DNA from: Gonatopus flavifemur
Lineage: Eukaryota > Arthropoda > Insecta > Hymenoptera > Dryinidae
Length of the DNA stretch: 64,000 nucleotides
NCBI GenBank assembly: GCA_018340375.1
Contig: JAFFJZ010000016.1
Location: 6,641,372-6,705,371 of the forward strand
Direction: 5' to 3'
The translations under genes and the position numbers were made by a program. Position 1 is the first letter of the stretch; every line of letters begins with the position of its first letter. The notes under the pieces were generated by a model, which had not been told where the DNA came from, made no database searches, and worked only from the letters and a program-made list of their open reading frames with translations. This document shows positions 11,703-20,997 of this stretch, piece after piece.

Positions 11703-12414
11703 TATAGAACCACAGACTCCCCCTAGAGCCTTTTGGACTCCTGGTGATCTCAACGGGCTGAAAATGTCCAAATTCGAATGACCTACCATTTTCACTTCCA
11801 CCGTAGGAATTCTACTAAATACAAATTGGAAAAAAATATTTCACTCAAATTTTTGAAAAGTTCAGAAAAAATCCCAACTTTTATGCCTTATTAGTAATTC
11901 TGTGTGTTGAGACTTTTTCAAGATACACGCGTTTCAAAAGAACTGGATTTGTCAAAACTAGAAGCTCTGACACATTGTAAACCGGTGAACACAATGAAAT
12001 AAAAAGGAGCAAGCAAACAAATGAGACAAGTATCTCATATTTTTCAACGAAGAATTCAAAAATAATTATTCTAAAAATATTGAGGAACTCATTGTGAATC
12101 TGACCTGCAATAACTCATATATGTTTTATATGTGATCCACAATTTTTGATCTACCAATTCGTAGTTCATATATGAGCCATATATGGTTTCCAAGAATAAG
12201 CGGGAGTTCATATACGTGAAAGAAGTCGCTTCTTTCAAGCAACCGGCGGTGGCTCCAGTGAAAGGGGGATGGAGTGCGGTCACAACGCACCGCGTTCAAT
12301 TCTCGTAGGAGAGACTTCTTTTATACCCCTCAATAAATGTAAATAAATCATATATAGGCCATATTTGGGCATATATGGGTCATGTGTGGGTCATATATGG
12401 TGCATCTCCACTAG

Positions 12415-12769
12415 GGATGTCTACTTCAAACGGTTGTAGTGACACTAAACATAGTCCGAGTATGAAGTCTTGCAATTATTATTGTAACAGTTACACGGCG
12501 TTGAAGTTCTTCATCCTGATGAGGAATGTGAGAAGGTAATTGTGAATCCTTAATCCATTTCGTTCAAGTAGTTGGTATATCTTCGGAAAATGTATGTTCT
12601 TTCTATGATTCATGGAAGTACTTGAACCATGATTAGTGCAGCGAAATGATTCGTATTAGGATTCATATCAGATATAATGTTGAAACGCCACAGTCGTCCA
12701 GTACCGACATATCAGACAAATCCACCTCATAATCAGACAAATACACCGACAAACTGAAATCCTATCAGA
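12415..12769. other. Short unassigned spacer
   Basis: About 350 bp between the CATATATG element and the intact mariner. I see no gene, repeat or regulatory signal I can support. Confidence 0.4.
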
Positions 12770-12771
12770 TA

Positions 12772-14062
12772 CGAGGGTGGATTGATAAGTTTCCGGCCTG
12801 ACCAAGAGATGGCGCCACTAGGCCTACCTTGAGGTGGCGTTCTATAGTACCATCCTTAGATAGCTTGTAGCAATAGTTTCAGTCCGATCGCCATGTTAGT
12901 TTAGTTTTGAGAGCACGCTGACCAAGACGCCTCTGTGTTTTTCGTAAAAATGGAAAAGCTGGAAAATCGTGCTGTCATCAAATACTTTTATTTGAAGGGG
13001 TTAACGCCGAAGGAAATTAAAGAAGAGATGGACTCAACACTGGGGACATCCTCCCCATCATATTCAACCGTTGAGCAGTGGGTTTCCGAGTTTAAAAAGG
13101 GTCGTGTGAGCACCTCTGATGAGCCTCGCTCAGGACGCCCCATTAAGGTCACAACTCCAGATATGATCGGAAAAATCCATCAAATAGTGCTGAAAGATCG
13201 CAGATTAAAAGTTCGTGAGATAGCTGAGACCTGTAAGATGTCATATGAACGTGTACAAAACATTTTGCACCAACATTTGTATATGGAAAAGCTCTGTGCA
13301 AGATGGGTGCCGCGTTTGCTAACAGTCAACCAAAAATTGATTCGAAAGAACATTTCTACCGCCAATTTGGCGTTTTATAAGCGTAATCCAAGCGAATTTG
13401 TGCGTCGATTCGTAACCGTTGACGGAACTTGGGTCCACCACTATACTCCTGAAACCAAAGAACAGTCTAAACAGTGGATTGGACCAGGGGAACCAACTCC
13501 AAAGAAGGCAAAAACAATTTTTCCGGCGAACAAGGTTATGGCTACTGTTTTTTGGGATGCAAGAGGTATTATATACATTGATTACCTTGAAAAGGGTAAA
13601 ACTATCACTGGTCAATACTACGCAGACTTATTGCAACGTTTGAGCCACGAAGTGAAAATTAAACGACCTCATCTGGCGAAGAAAAAAATCTTGTTTCATC
13701 ACGATAACGCACCAGCGCACACGTCGATCGTTGCGATGGCTCAAATCAACGATCTGAAGTTTGAATTAATGCCGCACCCTCCCTACTCTCCAGACCTAGC
13801 CCCGAGTGACTATTATCTGTTTCCTAACCTCAAAAAATGGCTTGGCGGTGAGAGATTTGCGGACAATGAAGAAGTAATCGAAGCTGTCAATGGGTATTTT
13901 GAGGAGCTTGACGAATCAGTCTATAGAGATGGCATTACTAGACTAGAACACCGCTATGAGAAATGTATCAGCCTTGGAGATTATGTTGAGAAATAAAAAA
14001 AAAAAAATTCTTAGAAACGTTGTTTTTCTTGGTCAGGCCGGAAACTTATCAATCCACCCTCG
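12772..14062 (+). mobile_element. Intact-looking mariner element
   Basis: The 1291-bp element has perfect 35-bp inverted repeats (12772-12806 and 14028-14062) starting CGAGGGTGGATTGATAAGTT. TA target duplications lie at 12770-12771 and 14063-14064. A single uninterrupted transposase frame lies between. Identical TIRs and an open gene are what a recently inserted copy would show. Confidence 0.95.
12950..13996 (+). CDS. mariner transposase, complete open frame (348 aa)
   Basis: The ATG at 12950 (MEKLENRAVIKYFYLKG) is the family-typical start; an in-frame GTG lies 15 bp upstream. The N-terminal paired helix-turn-helix region contains EPRSGRPIKVTTPDM and RWVPRLLT, the linker motif. The catalytic triad is D,D34D: RFVTVDGTWVHHYTPE (first Asp), LFHHDNAPAHTS (second) and YSPDLAPSDYYLFP (third, exactly 34 residues between). 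The residue after the first Asp is Gly where most relatives have Glu (DETW), which could weaken activity. The stop at 13994-13996 is followed by an A-rich run before the right TIR. The protein binds the TIRs and moves the element at TA sites in the nucleus. Confidence 0.95.
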   Translation: MEKLENRAVIKYFYLKGLTPKEIKEEMDSTLGTSSPSYSTVEQWVSEFKKGRVSTSDEPRSGRPIKVTTPDMIGKIHQIVLKDRRLKVREIAETCKMSYERVQNILHQHLYMEKLCARWVPRLLTVNQKLIRKNISTANLAFYKRNPSEFVRRFVTVDGTWVHHYTPETKEQSKQWIGPGEPTPKKAKTIFPANKVMATVFWDARGIIYIDYLEKGKTITGQYYADLLQRLSHEVKIKRPHLAKKKILFHHDNAPAHTSIVAMAQINDLKFELMPHPPYSPDLAPSDYYLFPNLKKWLGGERFADNEEVIEAVNGYFEELDESVYRDGITRLEHRYEKCISLGDYVEK

Positions 14063-14064
14063 TA

Positions 14065-15092
14065 GATAGGGAAACACGGGACCAAAACTGTTTCCCGGAA
14101 TCGGAGAAACATTTTGGTGTGAGGAATTTTCACAAGCTATCATTTCCTTTCTTAGAATGCGAAAACGATCACAGAGATTCCTATCACCTCGTAACAAAGA
14201 ATAATAAGAATAAACTTCTACTTGAAACGTTTTTGCAATGCTTGGTGCTGATTTTCTAATGAAGATCTTACGTATAAAACATTGAGGGATTCATTTTCAC
14301 CTTTGGAACATATAAAGATATACGGGTGTGGCACAGTACACTTTTCGGAGAGCTCAATGTTTGAGCCTTCTGATTTCCATGGATAATCTGTATTCGATGT
14401 CGACTTTCAAGGAGATAAAATACATTTATCTAATCTGTGATATTGGAGATAACTGATTATCATTCTGAATTTAGGGTTTCCTTCATCTAATCAAACGTAT
14501 ACTAAAAAACCTTAGAGTTGTCACTGGACGACTTCCCCCTAATTTATGATGTATGTATTGTACATGTACTATACACGTGAAATTTCACATTTCATCTAAA
14601 TTTTGGAAATTGAATTCGATGGAAGTACGAGGGCGATACTAATAACTTTGGAGAGAACAGAATCGACGTTCTTCGGTTTCCTTCCAATTAAAAATAAATG
14701 TTCCAATTTTATTGAATCAATATCGTAAAAGTGATGAAAATAATATCCAGAGAAATGGTTCATGTGGTACTTTACGGCTCTGAATTATTCAGAAGCCCTC
14801 TTTTGATGCATATTCGAAACACCCCGTTTCAATAAGTAACCCACATTCACGCCAGAATTCATTTGAACAATGAACTCTTCGTGTTACCGGGGTATACGAC
14901 ATCGAAGAGGAGGATAAGTGAGGAAGGTAGACAAAGAGGTGGAAGAAAGAGGTAAGAATATTGAGAATCGAACAAAGATACAAGGATGGAAAGCTGAAAC
15001 AGCTTCATGTCACACAATTGACCAGACTTCATTTGCAGTCAAATAATCTGATTCCCTCACTCAACATTCCTAAAACAGTGTTATACACTTAC
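14065..15092. other. Probable intron downstream of the receptor exon
   Basis: About 1 kb 3' (in minus-strand sense) of the receptor exon, beginning with its GTAAGT donor. No further exon of the receptor is recognisable here. The mariner at 12772-14062 would then lie in the same intron, an inference from position only. Confidence 0.4.
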
Positions 15093-15212
15093 CCAAAGGC
15101 ATCACCAGACAAGCAACCAGTAGATCGGCCACGGCCAGGGATAGGATCAGATAATTAGCCACGTTCTGTAGATTCCGTTCCAACAAAATGGCGGCTATCA
15201 CGAAAACGTTAC
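15093..15212 (-). CDS. Exon of an insect 5-HT1-type serotonin receptor (TM1-TM2)
   Basis: This 120-bp exon is bounded on the minus strand by an AG acceptor (just above 15212) and a consensus GTAAGT donor (15087-15092). Both ends split a Gly codon after its first base. It encodes the end of TM1, intracellular loop 1 and TM2 of a class [21 protein letters not shown], then [20 protein letters not shown] and VMPLG. The conserved Asn of TM1 (GN) and the LAVAD motif of TM2 are present. The [11 protein letters not shown] loop and ACLVMPLG match insect 5-HT1 receptors rather than 5-HT2, 5-HT7 or dopamine receptors. The receptor sits in the plasma membrane of neurons and couples serotonin to Gi. Flanking exons were not found in the window, so introns are long or the neighbours lie outside. 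Confidence 0.85.
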
Positions 15213-17179
15213 CTGTTGATAATTGAATACGAATGATCAATTAAACAGGAGAGAATAAGATATTCTATGTATCATGGAAATCAGTTGATCGCAATTGATA
15301 GTATACATTTCATTGAATAGAATCCAATTTTCTAATGAGAATCATGGATTTATTCGATACAAATTTGACACCTTCTCATGATGATCTTGAAAGATAGGAT
15401 GAAGGACTATCTCTTCATAGCATTATCACATGGACCGAATTATCGGAATTTGATCAAAACTTATCTCCAGCATATAACAAATGAAATATTCTTTTCTTAT
15501 TCTTTTCTTTCCTTCAATTAACTCATGATTTCATCCCGCTATTCAAAATTTGTGTGTGTGAGCGTGAATTATTTGTTATTCAAATTCATTATATTTTCAA
15601 GTCGAGTGTCTCTCGATTGGAACACTCTCAAATACATTTTATCAGTTCTACTTTCAATTTAACTCCGATTTCGAGGGGATACTAGTGTCGATCACTCTCG
15701 CCATTGGTTGAAAAGAGACAGAATCATTAGACAGAAAGAGAGGTCTGATACTGACGCTAGTATTCCCTCAATGTTCTCTTTCTTTCCTCGCTTCCTGCAT
15801 CCTACATTCAAATACTGCTCCCTCAACTTTTATATTCCCTCTGTTCTCAATTCTCCATACCTTCCTTTCTTTTATGTTACGCATTGTGGATTCACCAAGT
15901 TAGCAAGAGGTCAGAATGTTTCATTGTGTTTCTCATCCTTGTTGAGAGTTAATTCCAATCAAAGATTCACAATCCATGAGGAATTTGGAAAATCATTCAC
16001 AATGGACTTTGTAATCTTGGAAACGGTATATGGTTACTATTGCGATTATTGGATTCTCAACGCGCGACAAAAAACACCATGGATATGGAACTCATCCAAT
16101 ATCGCTATCTCCAGTACCAAAACGTATTTTTCTAATTATTCAGGGGTATCTGTTTTGATCGTCCATGAATGTCATTGAGAGTAAACTGAATACGATCGTA
16201 TCTGTTGACAATAACAAAATTCCACTTTCAGCGCCGTAGGGGACAAAAAAACGAAGATCACTTGAGCAGAATGCCGAAGCAGCACCAGGATATACTATGA
16301 ACGTTCTTCGAATATTCGAAATATGTTCTATGCACATGCGAAGGAGACCGTTCTATAGGTGCTATGCATATTTATCGAACGTATGTAACCGAATATACGA
16401 CAGCACGTCGATTGAATGTATATCGTAGATTTCGAATGTACTGCGTACGTTCTAAGTATATTTAAAACAGTCTCATTCGAACATTCTATGGACATTCATT
16501 ATATGTTCTTCGTATCTCATCCGTATATTCTACGAACGTTTCTACTTCGTATATACTTTGAAAGTCTGTTGCTGCTTGGGTGGGTTGTGAAATGAGAACC
16601 AATGGTTCCGTTTCGAAGTTTTGAATGGAATGGATAGAGAAAAGTTGCGCTCTCCAAGACAATGGGATAGAAGCTTTCCAAATTGATTTCCAGACTATAA
16701 TGATTCAGAACATTCAAGAAGACATTGGATCGTAATTACCTTGAAGGAAAGTGAATTGGTACTTCATGTTTATGTTGTCGATTCTGAATGTACCCACACA
16801 GCACCGAATGTCTCAGCAATATTGTCAGAATATTACATTTGGAATCTGTAATATTCTGGAAAATATCTCAAGAAGATTGTCAGAATGTTTGCAGGATGTC
16901 TCATGTCACCATCTTTGTAACATTCTGGAAATTTCCTGAAACATTGCTGAAATCATTGAGGTAACATTCTAGAGACATTCTGAAATATTGATGTGATCAT
17001 TTCAGCGATATTCTGTACGGAAAAAAATGTAACAATCGCATATATTAAAAATCTTACAAAATATTACTTTAGGTTGAAAAATAATTCCTTCAAAATTTAC
17101 TTCCACAAATGCTGAATGCGCTTGGCCAGAAACACTTTGAGTGGAAGAAAACCTGCTTCGAAGTCGAATATTGGAAGGT
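15213..17179. other. Probable upstream intron of the receptor gene; no gene seen
   Basis: About 2 kb of AT-rich sequence. At 16770-17020 short motifs like ACATTCTGGAAA recur at irregular spacing, suggesting an old degenerate repeat, but I cannot define ends. The longest open frame, 15708-16178, shows no known motif. Confidence 0.35.
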
Positions 17180-17252
17180 TCCCCCAGTGGGGATTGAACC
17201 CGGGTTCTGCGAGTGAGAGTCAAGGCTTTTATCACATCAGCCAATCTCCGAG
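17180..17252 (-). repeat. tRNA-like remnant or SINE head
   Basis: On the minus strand a B-box-like GGGTTCAATCCC is preceded by an A-box-like TGGCTGATGTG about 30 bases upstream, and GGCT/AGCC can form a D-stem around the A box. The T-stem pairs poorly, so this is not a functional tRNA. It fits a tRNA-derived SINE head or a tRNA pseudogene. No clear tail or target duplication was defined. Confidence 0.4.
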
Positions 17253-17306
17253 ATGACGACACCACCCGCAAAGTGCTATTTATTGTGATCATCGTGATGG
17301 GAGTTC

Positions 17307-17615
17307 AAAGAATTCGTTCCCGTGAAAGATAAACCAATCGATTCAGAATCCTCTGACACAAAAAATGAGTAGGTCGTGGAAAAGAGGTGTTTTTCGACCT
17401 CAAATTTGAAATTTCACCAAGTGCTGAGTAAGATCGATGGAAAAAGTTGGAAAACTTGTTGCCGTGGGATATAGACTAATCGATTCAAAATCTTTTGAGA
17501 TGAAGAATGAATAGCACTTGAGAGGAACATTTTTTAAAAACTACACCTCCAAAATTTACCAAGTGCTGGAGCAAATTGATGAAAAAATTTCAAAAATTCG
17601 TCTGTATGGGATAAA
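17307..17615. repeat. Tandem repeat, ~143-bp period, about 2.2 copies
   Basis: Three unit starts are visible near 17309, 17453 and 17595 (AATTCGT/AACTTGT followed by a GGGATA-like stretch). The units share AATCGATTCA and CACCAAGTGCTG-type motifs. Copies are degenerate. The third unit breaks off where the mariner fragment begins. Confidence 0.6.
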
Positions 17616-18090
17616 TTGGGTGTGTGAATATGACTCCGTCTCTCCCTAACACATGTCGTTGATAATATTGCTGACGTGTACTAATAGATGGCAACAATTG
17701 TATTCGGTAGTACTTTTTGTCAGGTCTCAAATGTACTATGCGAAATTCGGTTTGGGTTGTGAGCAACAAGTTTTTATCTCCAAGTGAACATCATTTGCGG
17801 GAAGTGTTGTTACACCATTTTATCGCACAGGAAAGTGCAGCGGGAACGTATCGTTTGCTCGTGGAGATTTACGGTGAGCATGCTCCATCTAATATAACTT
17901 GCAAAGAATGATTCCGACGATTTCAAAATGATTTTGCCACTGAGGACAAAGAACATGGGAAACCACGAAAAAAATGTGAAGATGCTGATTTGGAAGCATT
18001 ATTGTGTCACGTTCGAGGAAATTCCCCCACGAAATTTTTCCAAAATTCTTATACAATAATTCACGATACAATTATAGTTCACCTTAAGTG
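17616..18090 (+). pseudogene. mariner transposase N-terminal fragment
   Basis: After a TIR-like start (GGGTGTGTGAATATGACTCC near 17619) the plus strand encodes the N-terminal third of a mellifera-type mariner transposase: REVLLHHFIAQESAAGTYRL, LVEIYGEHAPSN, then after an in-frame TGA at 17909-17911 FRRFQNDFATEDKEHGKPRK and CEDADLEALL. The remainder, including all catalytic Asp residues, is missing. No right TIR was found, so the element is truncated. It appears inserted into the third unit of the preceding tandem repeat. Confidence 0.75.
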
Positions 18091-19170
18091 GACGTGAACT
18101 TAATTTCAAAACAATTTCGCTGACTTCACAGATTATATTTCGTTTGGAAATTTCCTTGAACGTCGATTGTGCATCGACGAGCGACGAAGCAACTCGTAAT
18201 ATTCCTCTCTTTCCCTCATTCTCTTCCTATTTCCCTTCTCACACCATACTATTGCTGGTGGTGCGATACGAGAATTCTTCTTCTCTCACCTCTCTACCTC
18301 TTTCCTCTCCCTCGTGTGTGTGCCTGGGCGTGATCACACAACGGGTGCCTTTTCCTACTTTGTTGTTTTTTTTCCTCCCTCCACGTCATCTTCCAAGCCC
18401 TTTTTTCTTATGCTTATGACTTGCACGGTGGCTGTTGCTGAACCTGTCTAGTTACAATAGTTATTTACGTGTATGCGGGTGTATATATGTACTCATATAT
18501 ACATTCGTATGCATGAGTATATACGTGATCGCCAGAATTCCAATTTCTCATATTCCTTTTTTTTGGAAACATGGTTGATTGTTCTCCACGGAGCCACGTG
18601 CCGTGGCTGTCCATTGTTGAGGCCAGCGAAATGCGAGCCTCAGCAGCGATAAGTCACGTACGAAGGCCCATCGGCAGGGAAATTTGACACCGGATTTCCT
18701 AGAAATCTTGGTGGCATGTTGCAGTGCTGATTAGGCTGAGAACAATCAACCTCCCACTTTTCACCATAGAATTCTTTCTAGGTCGGCGATTGCCATCAGG
18801 CAGTCAGTCTTCTCTTATCCGCGTTTTGAAACCGTTCAAGAAAAAGTAAGTACTCTTTCTCTCTCCCCCTCTCTCTTGGGGCGTTGTCTCTCATGGGTGA
18901 GGATGCCGGCGGTACAAAAGCTCCACCAGGGGTTAATGTTTTCCCCTGGTGAAAATGTTAAAAGTGCACTCGTGTGTCCACTCTTCGAGCTATGAAGGGA
19001 TGAGACGAAAAAGCAGAAGCTCAGGGCCCTTCCGCTCGGAGGATAGATATACACTGGAGCCCTTTTGATGGCGTCGGGTTGTTCCTCCGCACCCATGGGT
19101 GCGATCGCTCCTGCGAGGGATCGGGGAAGAGAGAGAAACTCAAGAAATAGTCTAGTGTATAAGTGTATAA
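18091..19170. other. Unassigned spacer
   Basis: About 1.1 kb with pyrimidine-rich runs (18200-18420 and 18850-18890) and a TATATA-rich segment near 18480-18520. A 14-bp inverted repeat (GGTTGATTGTTCTC at about 18571, complement at about 18739) may mark a small MITE but lacks a target duplication. No gene is supported. Confidence 0.35.
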
Positions 19171-20997
19171 GGGGACCATAAGATGGTGACCTTGATATGT
19201 GAACATATCAGGTCATTTAGAGGTCATTTGAAGGTCAAAAAACCATTTTCTATGGATTTTCAGGGAAAAGCCTCAAACGAGTTGTTTCTCTGACCAAAGT
19301 TATCAGAGTTGAAGTGAAACCTCACGTTTTGACCTTGAATTCGACCTTGAGAACGATAATGAATGCCAAATTTGAAATAATAATTAAAAAATTATTCATC
19401 CTTCCAGTTCGTCGTTTTATAATTACAGATGGCACAAATCCGTTGACGGGTAAGACACACTTATCGCAGGAAATGTTCGAATTGACCGCCATTCACTTCA
19501 ATACATAACTCCAGCCGGCGTCGAAAGTTTCCAAGAACAGACTGAAAAACTTCTGCACGAATATTCGCAATTGCGTATCTGATGCGTTGTTGTAGATTGA
19601 CAGGTGTCGTTGGTCGGTTGATATAAACGACATTCTTTACGTAACCCCACAAATAAAAATCTAGAGGGGTGAGATCAGGAGATCTTGCCGGCCACAGTAC
19701 AAATCCACCTCGACCAATCCAACGATTGGGGAAAAGGATATTTAGATGATCCCTCACACATCGAGCAAAGTGTGATGGTGCACCGTCTTGCTGATACCAC
19801 ATCCTCTGCCTAGTTGCTAATGTCACATCTTCCATGAGAACTGGTAATGCATCCTGTAAAAACTGTAGATAATTAGGACCGTTAACAGTTCCATCAAAAA
19901 AATACGGCCCAATAACTTGATTGTCTAGAATTCCACACCAAACATTTATACTCCACCGATGCTGATGATCAACTTATTGAGTCCAGTGCGGGTTTTGCGC
20001 TGACCAATAGTGGCTATTGTAACGATTTAACAAGCCATGCTTTGAAACGTTGATTCATCACTGAAAAGAACATATCGAAAGAAATCGGGCGCTTCGTTCA
20101 ACCTCTGTAAAGCACAATGGCAAAAGTTAACCCGATTCTGCATATCTTGTTGAGATAATTCTTGGGTCAGTGTGATGTGGTACGGATGATATTGAGCAGC
20201 TTGTAGAATTCTGTGTGCCGTACTGCGTGGAATACCCAAATCGCGTTTAATATCACGTAAACTAACATGAGGATTCATGTGTATTATTGCTAAAACAGCA
20301 ACGCATCGAGGGTCGTTGAAGTTGAAACCTTGATTGTTTCGGTGTTGACCAATCCTTCCTTGTCGACAATTTCTTTCAACTTGGCGAATGACTTCTGGAG
20401 GAGGATGATGCTGCCGATCTCCAAACCGCTCTCTGGACAATCGTGACGCTCTTTGATACACTCCGCGACACTCACCCGAAATCATTAGAATATCAACACA
20501 TTCGTTAGGTGAATAAATCATTTTGAACCCGCACTTACACCGTCAACGATGGAAACTGCTGAATGATCATTTTCGTACTGATATGAAGAATAAACTCTGA
20601 AGGTTAGTTCTGTTTACTTTCAATCCAAGGTCGAAACGTGGGGTTTCACTTTAACTCCAATAACTTTGGTCAGAGAAACAACTCGTTTGAGGCTTTCCCG
20701 TGAAAATGCATAGAAAATGGTTTTTTGACCTTCAAATGACCTCTAAATGACCTGATATGTTAACATATTCGGACGTCAAATTTTCCGCTCTTTCCATTCC
20801 TGAGGTCGAACGTAGGGTTTACCATTCAAAAAAACATACTTTGCCCATCAATTATGCTCAAAATTGACCTCAAGGTCAAATTCAAGGTCACCATCTTATG
20901 GCCCCCTTCGAACCCTACAACTTTTATCTGAACAATTTTCTCCCCCTTCATTCCCTGGAGAGTTATTCAGCTGTCCTGTTTCAAATGGGACGCCCTG
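19171..20997 (-). mobile_element. DD41D-type Tc1/mariner-group element with long, asymmetric inverted repeats
   Basis: A long inverted repeat links 19200-19345 with 20640-20775 (both contain AACATATCAGGTCATTTAG and AAGCCTCAAACGAGTTGTTT reading inward). Outer blocks CCATAAGATGGTGACCTT (left, 19176 on) and its complement (right, 20886-20903) continue the repeat. The right end extends further to CAGGGCGTCCCATTTGAAAC at 20997, followed by TA. The left arm lacks this terminal ~75 bp and also ~100 bp between the outer and inner blocks. The left end is therefore deleted and the element probably immobile. Confidence 0.8.
19461..20521 (-). pseudogene. DD41D Tc1/mariner-group transposase, frameshifted
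   Basis: The minus strand starts at 20521 with MIYSPNECVDILMISGECRG, a helix-turn-helix N-terminus, followed by DPRCVAVLAIIHMNPHVSLR and LGIPRSTAHRILQA. The first catalytic Asp is in VLFSDESTFQS. The frame then shifts near 20027 and, in the new frame, an in-frame TAA near 19980 follows. The block 19461-19835 carries WYQQDGAPSHFA (second Asp) and RSPDLTPLDFYLWG (third), 41 residues apart, hence DD41D. The C-terminus is FRRRLELCIEVNGGQFEHFL. One frameshift and one stop inactivate it. The reaction is cut-and-paste at TA sites. Confidence 0.85.

Larger units (their letters stand above)
9469..12414. mobile_element. Unclassified inverted-repeat element rich in CATATATG palindromes
   Basis: The left end starts CCCTAGTGGAAAT at about 9469 and the right end, reverse-complemented, starts CCCTAGTGGAGAT at about 12414. 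Both are followed by runs of CATATATGACCC-type palindromic units (9483-9580 and 12330-12405), with more units at 10515-10640 and 12110-12190. The two ends therefore form an inverted repeat with subterminal repeats. Removing the nested mariner (9586-10514) leaves about 2.0 kb with no recognisable transposase, so the element looks non-autonomous. I see no clear target-site duplication. CCCTAG resembles piggyBac tips, but no TTAA flanks it. Confidence 0.55.

Noticed and set aside
15708..16178. 156-codon plus-strand open frame
   Set aside because: No recognisable motif, biased toward Phe/Ser/Tyr from AT-rich DNA, and no splice or start context that supports coding.
18571..18753. 14-bp inverted repeat suggesting a small MITE
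   Set aside because: The arms are short, no target duplication is present, and similarity ends at once outside the 14 bp.
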